A program made the translations under genes and the position numbers. 64,000 nt of DNA from Arcobacter aquimarinus (GTDB lineage: Bacteria; Campylobacterota; Campylobacteria; Campylobacterales; Arcobacteraceae): NCBI RefSeq assembly GCF_013177635.1, contig NZ_CP030944.1:248001-312000 (forward strand), given 5' to 3'. Below the pieces are notes generated by a model that had not been told where the DNA came from, did no database searches, and saw nothing but the letters and a program-made list of their open reading frames with translations. Of this stretch, positions 28,029 to 37,001 are shown one piece after another. The number at the start of each line of letters is the position of its first letter. Position 1 is the first letter of the stretch.

Positions 28029-29183
28029 TTGAATATTTATATTTATGGCAATCAAAGTTTTAAAAAAGAGATTCATGAAACACTTGAACATTCAAACATA
28101 AAATTTAAACTTGATAGTAATACTTTAATAACAGAATTAAAGAGCCTAAATGAGCTTAAAGAAGCTATTGAAAATAATCCTAAAGATGTATATATAATTG
28201 ATGATGAAAAAATTATTAAAAAAAATTCTTTAAATAAAAAAATAAAATTTTTAGCTCCAAAAGATGGAATAGAAGAAGAATTTTTACTTGATAGTGGTAT
28301 TGCTGATTTATCAATAGATTCTTTAAAAGAGATACCTAAATATATACTAAAAAAATATGAAGAAGAGAAAAGAAATCAAGAAAATATTTCTTCAACTGAA
28401 GAACCTAGTGGTGAAGAAATAAAAGAAGAAGAAAGCTTAGAACTAGATGAAGAGTTATCTCAATTACTTTCTAAAGAAGAAACACCAAAAGAAAATCCAC
28501 CTAAAAATTTAAAAGATACTTTTGATTTAGGTTCCCCCGTTGATTTAAATGAACTTGAAAATTTAATAGCATCGGATGAAAAAGATGGTTCTAGTATGGA
28601 AGAGTTTGTTGGACTAGAAGATTTTAATGATAATTTTGGATTAAATAATATATCATATGACTATGATGATGAGGATATTATAACTGAACATGATATCTCT
28701 GAAAAAGATGAAGATATTTTAGCAAGTCTCTTAGATGAAAATATAACAGAAGATGATTCAATTGAAGAAATATTTGAAGATGTTGATTTTTTAGAAGAAA
28801 TATTTTCAAAGAAAGATAAAGAAAAAGAAGAGAATTTAGAAGAAGAATTGAATTTTTTTGAAAATGAAACAGAATCAATAGAAAATGAAATTCTAGAACA
28901 AGTTGATACAAAAGTAGTTGAAGAAAAAGAACCTTTTAAAGGAGAAAATATGAGTGATGATTTTTCAGAATTAGATTTATTAACTGAAAAGGATTTATTA
29001 GAAGCTTTAAATTCTATAGATTCTTCGTCTGTGACTGAAAAAATAGAAAATAAAAAAGAGTTAATTAAAACACAAGAGTCGATTAATACAATTGATTCAA
29101 CTAATATTGATGATCTTTCAAAGCTTATTTCTAAGTTATTAAATAATAAAACTTTAGAGATTACTATTAAAATAAAAGATTAA
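28029..29183 (+). CDS. Highly acidic protein of the flagellar operon, unknown function
   Basis: 384 residues, TTG start with ATAGGG upstream and a TATAAT box near 27992. Residues 1-112 look like a compact alpha/beta unit (YIYGNQSFKKEI, DVYIIDDEKIIKKN, IKFLAPKDG). Residues 113-305 are extremely rich in Asp and Glu and probably disordered. The last 77 residues form a separate conserved-looking end (DDLSKLISKLLNN, TLEITIKIKD). A strong internal ribosome binding site and ATG at 28950 could make this end separately. It is two bases ahead of fliQ, so a flagellar role is inferred from position only. Confidence 0.7.
   Translation: MNIYIYGNQSFKKEIHETLEHSNIKFKLDSNTLITELKSLNELKEAIENNPKDVYIIDDEKIIKKNSLNKKIKFLAPKDGIEEEFLLDSGIADLSIDSLKEIPKYILKKYEEEKRNQENISSTEEPSGEEIKEEESLELDEELSQLLSKEETPKENPPKNLKDTFDLGSPVDLNELENLIASDEKDGSSMEEFVGLEDFNDNFGLNNISYDYDDEDIITEHDISEKDEDILASLLDENITEDDSIEEIFEDVDFLEEIFSKKDKEKEENLEEELNFFENETESIENEILEQVDTKVVEEKEPFKGENMSDDFSELDLLTEKDLLEALNSIDSSSVTEKIENKKELIKTQESINTIDSTNIDDLSKLISKLLNNKTLEITIKIKD
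28950..29183 (+). other. Possible internal translation start giving a 77-residue C-terminal product
   Basis: AAAGGAG at 28938-28944 lies five bases before an in-frame ATG (residue 308 of the acidic protein). This is a better initiation signal than that of the full-length TTG start. The predicted product, beginning MSDDFSELDLL, is the non-acidic conserved end. Confidence 0.4.
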
Positions 29184-29185
29184 AA

Positions 29186-29446
29186 ATGGACTTAATGGCT
29201 ATTTCTGAAAATACAGTTAAAATTATTTTGATATTAGGTTTACCTTCATTAATAGTTAGTATGATTATTGGTTTAATAATATCAATATTTCAAGCAGTTA
29301 CGCAAGTAAGTGATGCTTCTTTGTCTTTTGTTCCTAAAATGATTTTTGTATCAGCTTTTATTTTAATTTCATTACCTTGGATTGGAGATCATATAGAAAC
29401 TTATACAAAAGATTTATGGGATCTTATCTTAATTTTTGGGAGTTGA
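29186..29446 (+). CDS. fliQ: Flagellar export apparatus protein FliQ
   Basis: 86 residues with two membrane helices, the usual FliQ size. ISIFQAVTQVSDASLSFVPK joins the two helices and is diagnostic. FliQ is part of the type III export gate at the base of the flagellum. It starts two bases after the acidic protein and is followed closely by a FliJ-like gene. Confidence 0.95.
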   Translation: MDLMAISENTVKIILILGLPSLIVSMIIGLIISIFQAVTQVSDASLSFVPKMIFVSAFILISLPWIGDHIETYTKDLWDLILIFGS

Positions 29447-29448
29447 TT

Positions 29449-29859
29449 TTGATTGATAAATTATATGATTTAAAAAAAAATCAGACTGACCAGAAATTAA
29501 TGCAAAAAGCGTTAATTGAATCAAAAATAGAACAAATTGATGTGGAAATAGTTTTTACAAAAAATAAAATTGATACATCAACGGTTGAAAAATTTGGAGC
29601 TATTTCAGATTTTATGATTTTAACAATTCATAAAAATACTATGAAAGCACATATTGAGAAACTAAAAAAAGAGAAAGAAGTATTAGTTAATAGTTTAAAT
29701 AATTTGATAAATGAGATTGTTGAATTACAAAAAGAGAGTGAACAATTTAAGTATATTTTAGAAGAAGAAAGAAAAGAGAATTTAAGAAAAATTTTACTTG
29801 CAGAAGAAGAAGCTTCAAATGAATATGTTCAAAGTAAATATATAAAAAAGATAGGATGA
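29449..29859 (+). CDS. FliJ-like coiled-coil export protein
   Basis: 136 residues from a TTG at 29449, chosen because GGGAG at 29438-29442 lies six bases upstream; a longer ATG-initiated version at 29377 would overlap fliQ by 70 bases in another frame. The whole protein is a predicted helical coiled coil, ending with a charged ILEEERKENLRKILLAEEEASNE segment like FliJ. FliJ docks at the export ATPase and escorts substrates. Sequence similarity is weak, so the call rests on size, coiled coil and position. Confidence 0.55.
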   Translation: MIDKLYDLKKNQTDQKLMQKALIESKIEQIDVEIVFTKNKIDTSTVEKFGAISDFMILTIHKNTMKAHIEKLKKEKEVLVNSLNNLINEIVELQKESEQFKYILEEERKENLRKILLAEEEASNEYVQSKYIKKIG

Positions 29860-29863
29860 TATT

Positions 29864-30355
29864 TTGAGTTATAGAATTTTAGTTTTATTGTTTTTTTCAG
29901 TTTGTTTAAATGCACAAGAAACAAGTAGTTCTTTAACAAGACAGAAAATTGAAGTAATGGAATTAAAAAAAGAATTAAATAATTTTTATAATGAAAAAGA
30001 GCAAGAGTACCAAGAAAGAAAAAAAGAGTTGGAAAGTATATTGTCTCAAATAGAAAAAGAGAAAAATGAGATAAAAAAATTACATGATAATAACTTGGAA
30101 ATACTAAAAGATATTCGATTAGAAATTGAGAGTAAAACAGCAAAAATTTACAATGGAATGAAAGCAAAAAATGCTGCTGATATTTTCAATCAAATGATTA
30201 GTGAAGGCAAAATTGATGATGTTTTTGATATAATTTTAAAATTAAAAGAAAATAATGTTACTCAAATCATGAAATTTTTAAGTGTTACAAATGCATCAAT
30301 ATTAACTCAGAAACTTGAAAATTTTAATTTAGATAATAACAAAAAGGATAGATAA
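29864..30355 (+). CDS. MotE-like periplasmic coiled-coil protein
   Basis: 163 residues, TTG start. A signal peptide or anchor (SYRILVLLFFSVCLNAQ) is followed by a long charged coiled coil (about 30-100) and a C-terminal MgtE-N-like region (AKNAADIFNQMISEGKIDDVFDIILKL, 107-133). This layout matches MotE of Campylobacterota, a chaperone or scaffold for MotAB in the large epsilon-type motor. The two flanking flagellar genes support this. Identification is by architecture. Confidence 0.65.
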   Translation: MSYRILVLLFFSVCLNAQETSSSLTRQKIEVMELKKELNNFYNEKEQEYQERKKELESILSQIEKEKNEIKKLHDNNLEILKDIRLEIESKTAKIYNGMKAKNAADIFNQMISEGKIDDVFDIILKLKENNVTQIMKFLSVTNASILTQKLENFNLDNNKKDR

Positions 30356-30879
30356 TGGCAGAAGAAAATAATCAAGAAGTAAAACCAGCAGGTGGTGGAA
30401 AAGGTTTAATGATAGCATTGATTGCTTTAGTCGTTATCTTGTTAATCAGTGTTGTTGGTGGAGGTTATTTTTTATACTCTCAATTAAATGCAAATAACCA
30501 AAATACAGAAGAAGTACAAAAAGCAGATGCTGTTGAAGGAGGAACTTCTTACAAAGCAGATATAAATGATTTGGTATTAAATCTAACAGATTCAAGAGGA
30601 AGAGAAAAATTAATGAAATTATCTTTTTCTATAAGAAGTACAGAACCAAAGATTGCAACTATAGTTGAAGAATATAAAGCTGAAATTATAGATGTAGTTA
30701 TTTCTCAAATTAGTGCAAGAAGTTCAGAGGAGTTACTAACAGTTGGTGGTAAAAATTTATTAAAAGATGAATTAATGCAAGATATAAATAATGTAATTAA
30801 TACTGTTACACAATCTGATAGTAAAATAGCTAAAAATAATGTTACTACAATATTATTCACAACTTTTGTAATTAAATAA
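30355..30879 (+). CDS. fliL: Flagellar basal body protein FliL
   Basis: 174 residues. A cytoplasmic N-terminus, a membrane helix at about 18-41 (GLMIALIALVVILLISVVGGGYFLY) and a periplasmic stomatin-like domain with YKADINDLVLNLTDSRGREKLMKLSFSI. FliL forms rings around stators and supports torque. It overlaps neighbours by one base on each side (ATGG joins), so translation is coupled. Confidence 0.93.
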   Translation: MAEENNQEVKPAGGGKGLMIALIALVVILLISVVGGGYFLYSQLNANNQNTEEVQKADAVEGGTSYKADINDLVLNLTDSRGREKLMKLSFSIRSTEPKIATIVEEYKAEIIDVVISQISARSSEELLTVGGKNLLKDELMQDINNVINTVTQSDSKIAKNNVTTILFTTFVIK

Positions 30880-31307
30880 TGATTGTAGCTGTAAAAAGAA
30901 ATAGAAAACAAAAACTTATTAAGTTACTATCATTAATTGCTTTAATAGCAATGTTTGGTGGATATTATTATCATATGAATAAAACATATGAAGAAAAACA
31001 AAAAATAGAATTAGAAGAAAAACTTGCTAAAAAAGCAGAAGAAGATAAAAAAGAGAATGCAAAAAAAGAAGTAGAAAAAGCAATAATTTCAGAAGTAGAA
31101 AAAGCTGTTGATTTAGTAGGACAAGAACATATAAGACATGTTAAATTAATAGAGAACAAAATAGTAATTGTGTGTGAGCCAAATACAAATTTAGATGCTT
31201 TGATAGTACGATATGGCGTAATGGCTTTAATTAAAAGAACATTAAATGAAGTAGTAATTGCAGTTGATGTTAATTTTATTTTAAAAAGTAAATTAAATGA
31301 AAAATAA
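30879..31307 (+). CDS. Membrane-anchored coiled-coil protein of the flagellar operon, unknown
   Basis: 142 residues. A basic N-terminus is followed by one membrane helix at about 14-31, a Lys/Glu-rich coiled coil at about 35-75 and a small C-terminal domain (VKLIENKIVIVCEPNTN, ALIVRYGVMALIKRTLNEVVIAVDVNFIL). I do not recognise the family. It overlaps fliL by one base and flgH by eleven, so it is a fixed part of this transcript and probably of the motor or rod region. Confidence 0.7.
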   Translation: MIVAVKRNRKQKLIKLLSLIALIAMFGGYYYHMNKTYEEKQKIELEEKLAKKAEEDKKENAKKEVEKAIISEVEKAVDLVGQEHIRHVKLIENKIVIVCEPNTNLDALIVRYGVMALIKRTLNEVVIAVDVNFILKSKLNEK

Positions 31308-32001
31308 TATTATTTTAATAGCTGTATCATTTTTGTTTGTTGCTTGTTCTGCAACTAAACCTGAATTAGAATTTAACAAGCCAGAGGTGCAAGTTCCAAA
31401 AGAATTACCTCAAGCAAAAAAAAATAAAGGCTCTTTGTATTCTATGCAAGGAACATCTTTATTTGCAGATAAAAAAGATTTGCAAGTGGGTGATATTATA
31501 CAAATTGTAATAAATGAGGATTTAACTTCTAAAACAAATAATAAAAGAGAATTATCAAGTGATAGAGGTAATAACTTAGGTGGAGGTTTATTTTCATCAA
31601 TGGGCACAAATACTCTTGGAGGTACGGCTCAAAAATATACTGATAAGTTAAATGCAAATCTTGGAGTAAATTTTGAAACTAATAGTTCAACATCTGATAA
31701 AGGTTCAGTTAAAACGCAACTTGATGAAACCTTTGAAACTACAATATCTGCAATAATTGAAGAAACATATCAAAATGGAAATTATTATATAAAAGGTAAA
31801 AAGGAAATGCTTATTGATGGGCAAAAACAAGAAATTATAGTAAGTGGTGTTATAAGACCTTATGATATAACGTCGGATAATTCTATTAATTCATCACAAA
31901 TTGCAAACTTAAAACTTTTATATGAAAAAGATGGAGTTGAATCAGATGTATTACAAACTCCGTGGGGAAGTAAATTGATTAGAGCTATTTGGCCATTTTA
32001 A
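31297..32001 (+). CDS. flgH: Flagellar L-ring protein FlgH
   Basis: 234 residues. A lipoprotein signal with lipobox FVAC (Cys17) is followed by the FlgH domain, with GSLYSMQGTSLFADKKDLQVGDIIQIVI and VSGVIRPYDITSDNSINSSQIANLKL. It forms the outer-membrane L-ring. It overlaps the preceding gene by eleven bases, and a 55-base gap separates it from flgK. Confidence 0.95.
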   Translation: MKNNIILIAVSFLFVACSATKPELEFNKPEVQVPKELPQAKKNKGSLYSMQGTSLFADKKDLQVGDIIQIVINEDLTSKTNNKRELSSDRGNNLGGGLFSSMGTNTLGGTAQKYTDKLNANLGVNFETNSSTSDKGSVKTQLDETFETTISAIIEETYQNGNYYIKGKKEMLIDGQKQEIIVSGVIRPYDITSDNSINSSQIANLKLLYEKDGVESDVLQTPWGSKLIRAIWPF

Positions 32002-32056
32002 TCTAATTTTAAGAATTGTAATGCAATAATTTTATATATTATATAAAGGAGTCTCT

Positions 32057-33970
32057 ATGTTAAGTACATTAAATGTGTCTCATACAGGGCTAAATGCTGC
32101 TAGAATAGCGATTGAAAATGTATCTAATAACATAGCTAATGAGAATACTCCAGGATACAAAAAAAGAGTAGTTCAATTAAGTGAGCTAGCACAGTCTGAT
32201 TCCAGATTTACAGGGCGAGGGGTTTTAGCTGATGCTACATATAGAATTACTTCTCAATATATGTATGATAAATTGATATCTGAAAATACAAAATCTAATT
32301 ATTATGATAAATTATCTGATATGTTAGGAAGTGTTGAAGCTATTTTTAAAGAAACAGAAACTAGTGGTTTTTCAGTTAATTTAAGTAGATATTTTCAATC
32401 AATTGAAGATTTAAGAACTAATCCAAATTCAGAAGTTTATAAGAGTGCATTAAAAAATCAAGGCTCTATTTTAGTTGATTCACTTCAGAATCTTTATTCT
32501 AGTATCGAAAAACAACAAGAGTTTGAAAAAAATGAATTAAATGTTAATGTTGGTAAGGTAAATGGTTTATTAAAAGAAATAGGCGAAGTTAATCAAAAAA
32601 TAGAAAAGTTTAGTGCTACAAATGATTTATTGGATAAAAGAGATCAATTAGAATTAGAATTATCAAAATATGTAGATATTGAAGTAAATGGACAAAGTAG
32701 TGGTTACTATGAGTTAAAAATTGGTGGACAAGTTGCTATTAGTAATAATACTAATGTTAGAACTATAGAATTTTTAGATGAAAAAAGTTCTCAAATTGAT
32801 AAATTTAGTTTTAAAGATTATGATCCAGTTACAAGAACTACAACTATAATAGATTCAATAAAAAATGATTATGATCCAGCTACAAGAACAGTAACATCAA
32901 AAAATTTAGATGCTAATGATATTGTAACTTATAAGTTAAATAATCAGGTTGAAGTATCTGTAACAATCGGAGAATCTTTAACAATGGATTGGAATGGTGA
33001 TGGAACTGAAACTACAGAGCCAGTTACAATTGATAATATTACAAGAGCGTTAGTACATAAAATAAACACAAATCCTGATACAAAAGGCTTAATTACAGCA
33101 TATAATGGTGATTATGCATTAGATTCAAGTGGTAATAAAATTATTAATAATTCAAAGGATAATTATTTAAGGATTGAGTCAAATTTTCCTGGTGTTGAAA
33201 ATAGTTTTGAAGCAAGAGTTAGTATCGAAAAAAGAGATAATGTTGATCCATCAATTGTTGAAACAGATGGGAGAATGGTAGTATATAAAAGTGATATTGA
33301 AAGTAGAGAACCAGAAAATAAAGTAGGAATAGGTATTTTTGGTAAAGAAATACCTTTAAAAAGTGGTCTTATAAAAGCTCAAATAGAAAATTTATCTTCA
33401 GAATCACCCAATAATAAATTTCAAGTTTATCTTGATAAATTAGACTCTTTAGCACAAACATTGGGAGATATTGCAGATAAATATATTAAAACAGGTTCTG
33501 ATAGTTATATATATGGTGAAGATGCTTCTGATTCATCAATGGGAGATATAACTTTTATTGGATTATTTAGTGGTGCAAGTGTAAAAACATTAAAATTTGA
33601 TAAAAATGTAGTTAATGAATTGAATCAAGAGAAATTAGATTATTTAGCTACGATTCAATGGAAAACAGATTTATCGTATGATGGTAAAGGTCAAGACACT
33701 TCATCAACTTCTGGAAAAACTTCATTATTAGAGTATTTTAGAGAAGTAAGAGTTAATGTCTCTGCAGATAAAGAAAGTAGTAATTTTTTATTAGATACTC
33801 AAGAAAATATTAAGCTTTCTTTAGAAAATTCGTATAATCAATTGGTAAAAGTTGATAAGGATGATGAAATGTTAAATTTAATGAAGTTTCAAGCAGCGTA
33901 TACTGCAAATGCTAAAATAGTGACGGCAATTGATGAAATGATTCAAACGTTACTAGGATTAAAAAGATAA
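32057..33970 (+). CDS. flgK: Flagellar hook-associated protein 1, FlgK
   Basis: 637 residues. The N-terminal rod-hook motif NVSHTGLNAARIAIENVSNNIANENTPGY and the C-terminal DEMLNLMKFQAAYTANAKIVTAIDEMIQTLL are typical. It joins hook to filament. It is long for the family because of an internal domain; residues about 254-287 contain two copies of a 17-codon unit starting DYDP-x-TRT. AAAGGAG precedes the ATG. Confidence 0.95.
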   Translation: MLSTLNVSHTGLNAARIAIENVSNNIANENTPGYKKRVVQLSELAQSDSRFTGRGVLADATYRITSQYMYDKLISENTKSNYYDKLSDMLGSVEAIFKETETSGFSVNLSRYFQSIEDLRTNPNSEVYKSALKNQGSILVDSLQNLYSSIEKQQEFEKNELNVNVGKVNGLLKEIGEVNQKIEKFSATNDLLDKRDQLELELSKYVDIEVNGQSSGYYELKIGGQVAISNNTNVRTIEFLDEKSSQIDKFSFKDYDPVTRTTTIIDSIKNDYDPATRTVTSKNLDANDIVTYKLNNQVEVSVTIGESLTMDWNGDGTETTEPVTIDNITRALVHKINTNPDTKGLITAYNGDYALDSSGNKIINNSKDNYLRIESNFPGVENSFEARVSIEKRDNVDPSIVETDGRMVVYKSDIESREPENKVGIGIFGKEIPLKSGLIKAQIENLSSESPNNKFQVYLDKLDSLAQTLGDIADKYIKTGSDSYIYGEDASDSSMGDITFIGLFSGASVKTLKFDKNVVNELNQEKLDYLATIQWKTDLSYDGKGQDTSSTSGKTSLLEYFREVRVNVSADKESSNFLLDTQENIKLSLENSYNQLVKVDKDDEMLNLMKFQAAYTANAKIVTAIDEMIQTLLGLKR

Positions 33971-33980
33971 AGGATAAATC

Positions 33981-35327
33981 ATGGCTAGTGGAATATTAGG
34001 ATTAGGTATGGGGCAAGCAGCTTCTTTAAATAGTGATTTAATAGAAAAGTTAAAAACTGCAGAAAGAAAATCAACTGTAGAGCCAATAGAAAAAAGAATT
34101 GAAAATATTACTAGTGAAAAAGAAGTCTTTACATCTATTTCAAATAAAGTAAGTGAATTATTAGAATCTATAAAACCTTTTGATTTATTTGTTTCAGGTG
34201 GGGTTACAGCATTTGAACAAAAATCAGCAACTACTTCAGGAGATTCTGTAACATTTGATGCAGCAGATATAAAAGCTTTAAAGAAAGGCTTTACAAGTGT
34301 TGAAGTAACACAACTTGCACAAAAAGATGTTTACCAGTCAAATACAGTTAGTAGTGCAACTAAAGATGCTGTTATAAATGCAGGTGAGTTAGTAATAAAT
34401 GGTGAAACATTTGATACTACAAACATGACATATGCACAATTAGCTGATTCAATAAATGCAAAAACAGGAATGAGTGCATCACTTGAACAAGTTGGAACAG
34501 ATTCTTTTAGACTCGTAATAAAAAGTGAAGATACAGGATTAGAGAATAACTTGAATATAAGTGGAGCAGCAAGTCAAGCTTTAGGTTATACTACAGATGG
34601 AACGACTGTTAATTCAACAAATCATATCCTAGAAGCCAAAAATATGATAGCTAAAGTAGATGGAGTAGAATATAATGTTTCAACAAATAATATTACTGTT
34701 GATGGTCTAAAAATAACAGCAAATAAAGTAGGAACATCAACAATTAATGTTGTTGAAGATAATTCTCAAGTTGAAAATCAAATGAAAAATTTTGTTACAA
34801 AATATAATGAATTAGTTGCATTAGTTGATAGTGAAGTTTTTAGTGTTGATTCAAAAATAGCTGATAAATCGTCGATTAGAGATGTTGTAAACCAAATTAA
34901 GGCTAAGTTATTTGGATCTTATGGAGAAGATGGAAATAAATCTGTATTTAATTATGGAATAGAATTAGATAAGTATGGTGGATTATCTATAGATTCAAAA
35001 AAATTTAACGAAGCAGTTCAGAATGATATGGCTGGATTAAAAGATTTATTTTTGGGTTCTGCTGAAAATAAAGGATTAGGTACAACCATAAAAGAATCTT
35101 TAGATGATATGAATTTTACAGGTGGTGCTTTAAGTACTTATGAATCAGGTATGTCAGCAAGAGAAGTATCTTTAAATAGTGAAAAAGAAAAAGCAGAAAA
35201 AGCGTTAAATGCAAAATATGAACAATTAGCTTTACAATTTAGTGCATATGGTTCATTAATTAATCAAATGGAATCTTCATTTTCTGGATTAAAAATGTTG
35301 ATTCAGCAATCAACATCTAGTAACTAA
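33981..35327 (+). CDS. fliD: Flagellar filament cap protein FliD
   Basis: 448 residues. The N-terminal ASGILGLGMGQAASLNSDLIEKLKTAE replaces the usual start of FliD and leads into the FliD N domain. A flagellin-like IN motif region and a C-terminal coiled coil (SLNSEKEKAEKALNAKYEQLALQFSAYGSLINQMESSFSGL) are visible. The cap folds flagellin at the filament tip. It is ten bases downstream of flgK and ends at a hairpin. Confidence 0.92.
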   Translation: MASGILGLGMGQAASLNSDLIEKLKTAERKSTVEPIEKRIENITSEKEVFTSISNKVSELLESIKPFDLFVSGGVTAFEQKSATTSGDSVTFDAADIKALKKGFTSVEVTQLAQKDVYQSNTVSSATKDAVINAGELVINGETFDTTNMTYAQLADSINAKTGMSASLEQVGTDSFRLVIKSEDTGLENNLNISGAASQALGYTTDGTTVNSTNHILEAKNMIAKVDGVEYNVSTNNITVDGLKITANKVGTSTINVVEDNSQVENQMKNFVTKYNELVALVDSEVFSVDSKIADKSSIRDVVNQIKAKLFGSYGEDGNKSVFNYGIELDKYGGLSIDSKKFNEAVQNDMAGLKDLFLGSAENKGLGTTIKESLDDMNFTGGALSTYESGMSAREVSLNSEKEKAEKALNAKYEQLALQFSAYGSLINQMESSFSGLKMLIQQSTSSN

Positions 35328-35337
35328 TTTAATTAAT

Positions 35338-35371
35338 ATAAGAAGTTAAATATAAGTTTTTAACTTCTTAT
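35338..35371 (+). terminator. Hairpin after fliD
   Basis: Thirteen perfect pairs ATAAGAAGTTAAA / TTTAACTTCTTAT with an 8-base loop, shortly after the fliD stop. The T-tract is short, so it may attenuate rather than stop transcription into fliS. Confidence 0.6.
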
Positions 35372-35427
35372 TTAAGTAAATCTATTATATACTGATAAAC
35401 AAAAATAATTATTTGGAGTTAGGTTTT

Positions 35428-35784
35428 ATGGGAATAGAAGTATACAATCAACAAAATGCAATATCTGATGATCCTTATATCTTGGTATTAAAACTTTATG
35501 AGGGAGTTATTAAATATCTTTCTTTTGTAAAGAGTGCTATGGAAGATGGTGAAGTTGAGACAAAATTTACTTATATAAATAAAAGTATAGCTATTTTTGA
35601 CGAATTAAGAAATGTGCTAGATTTTGATGGTGGAGAAGTTGCTTACTATTTAGATGGTTTATACTTATATCAAATTGAAACTCTGTTTAGTGCTGGAATT
35701 GATGATAATATCAATGCAGTTAATCAAGTTATGAAAGTTACTCAAGGATTGATTGACGCATGGAAAGAAGAAACAGGTCTATAA
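35428..35784 (+). CDS. fliS: Flagellin chaperone FliS
   Basis: 118 residues from the ATG at 35428, chosen over the in-frame TTG at 35413 because GGAG at 35416-35419 is well placed for the ATG. MGIEVYNQQNAISDDPYILVLKLYEGVIKYL is typical FliS, an all-helical export chaperone that binds the flagellin C-terminus. The next gene overlaps its end. Confidence 0.92.
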   Translation: MGIEVYNQQNAISDDPYILVLKLYEGVIKYLSFVKSAMEDGEVETKFTYINKSIAIFDELRNVLDFDGGEVAYYLDGLYLYQIETLFSAGIDDNINAVNQVMKVTQGLIDAWKEETGL

Positions 35785-36029
35785 AAGCTTTGAGTGAATT
35801 AATTTATATTGATTCACTTGAGTCATTTAACAAAGCAGATGCATTGGTTGAATGGTTTAAAGAATATTTAGAAAAAGATTCTATAGAAAATTTTGATTTG
35901 AATCTAGAAGAGTTAAAATCGATGGAAGAACTTTTTTTCAAAAATATTAATTTTTTAAAAAAACAACAAGAAATTACAAAAGAAGAATTATTAAAAACCC
36001 AAAAATTAAAAAGATTTTTGAAAAATTAG
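35760..36029 (+). CDS. FliT-like small helical protein downstream of fliS
   Basis: Up to 89 residues, from an ATG that overlaps fliS by 25 bases; a TTG at 35790 (79 residues) is an alternative start just after the fliS stop. It is helical and charged, with two helices separated near residue 45. Position directly after fliS and size fit FliT-type chaperones, but the sequence is too divergent for a firm call. Its end overlaps the convergent tilS gene by 24 bases. Confidence 0.5.
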   Translation: MERRNRSIKALSELIYIDSLESFNKADALVEWFKEYLEKDSIENFDLNLEELKSMEELFFKNINFLKKQQEITKEELLKTQKLKRFLKN

Positions 36030-36998
36030 TTCTTCTAAATTTATATTTTTTAAATATAAATATGCTCTAATATTTTGTGGGATTTTTAATAATCTACATC
36101 TTTCTTTAAAATTTTTATCCATAGTTATAGTTAGCTTAGGAGCAATCCAAATATAGTCTTTTTCAATTGAGATATTTATTTTATGGCAAACAGTAATTTC
36201 CTTTTGTTTTAAAATTTCATATCTTTGGGCAGAACTTAATAAAATCCCTCTTTTTTTAAGATTTAAATCAATAATTCTGATATTTAAATTATCATCTTTT
36301 TGGTTTAAAAATATTACTAATTCTTCTATTTTTTTTATAGGTTTTGTTTGAATATTTAAAGAATTTAAATCATTTTGTAAATATTGAAAAGAATTTTTTA
36401 CTCCATTACTAAATTCTTCCAAGAATTTATTAGCAAAATTGTGTCTAAAATAATTTCTTTTATATTTTTCATCAAAGTTAGAGTTATCTATAAAATATTT
36501 GTAGTTATTCTCTTTTAAATAAATTTCCAATTCATTTTTTGTAATATTTAAAAGTGGTTTATATATTTTATAATTTTCTTTTTGTTCAAATTCATTAAAA
36601 CCAATAAGTTCTATTAATCCAGCACCTTTTGATAATTGCATAAAAAACCACTCTAATTTATCATTTAATTGATGGGCTGTGATAAGGTTTTCATAGGAAT
36701 TTTCTGAAATTATTTCTTCAAAAAATTTATATCTTATATCTCTTGCCATTTTTTCAAAATTTGAATTATTTTCAAGTTTTATATCTTTTATAAAGATTCT
36801 TTTATTGTATTTTATTGCTAGTTCTTTAGCGTAAGAGATTTCTTCTTTACTTTGAAATCTCAAATTATAATCAACAATAGCAATATCAAAGGAAATATTT
36901 TGTCTTAAAAGTAAAAAAAATAGTGCACTAGAATCAACTCCAGCTGAAAAAGCTAGAAGATTTTTTTGATTCTTTATAGCACTAAAATCTAAGTTCAT
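36006..36998 (-). CDS. tilS: tRNA(Ile)-lysidine synthase
   Basis: 330 residues. It modifies C34 of the AUA-reading tRNA-Ile to lysidine. The PP-loop AFSAGVDSSALFF (17-29) varies from the usual SGGxDS. The N-terminal ATP-pyrophosphatase domain is conserved (NLITAHQLNDKLEWFFMQLSKGAGL). The C-terminal part is short, as is usual in this phylum. It is three bases downstream of rimO in the panC-rimO-tilS direction. Confidence 0.9.
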   Translation of the reverse strand: MNLDFSAIKNQKNLLAFSAGVDSSALFFLLLRQNISFDIAIVDYNLRFQSKEEISYAKELAIKYNKRIFIKDIKLENNSNFEKMARDIRYKFFEEIISENSYENLITAHQLNDKLEWFFMQLSKGAGLIELIGFNEFEQKENYKIYKPLLNITKNELEIYLKENNYKYFIDNSNFDEKYKRNYFRHNFANKFLEEFSNGVKNSFQYLQNDLNSLNIQTKPIKKIEELVIFLNQKDDNLNIRIIDLNLKKRGILLSSAQRYEILKQKEITVCHKINISIEKDYIWIAPKLTITMDKNFKERCRLLKIPQNIRAYLYLKNINLEELIFQKSF

Positions 36999-37001
36999 AA
37001 T

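Noticed and set aside
28400-28930. Possible plus-strand repeat region with GAAGAA tracts
   Set aside because: Explained by the acidic Glu/Asp-rich coding region; units are irregular.
29377-29448. ATG start for the FliJ-like gene inside fliQ
   Set aside because: It would overlap fliQ by 70 bases, whereas the TTG at 29449 has a well-spaced GGGAG.
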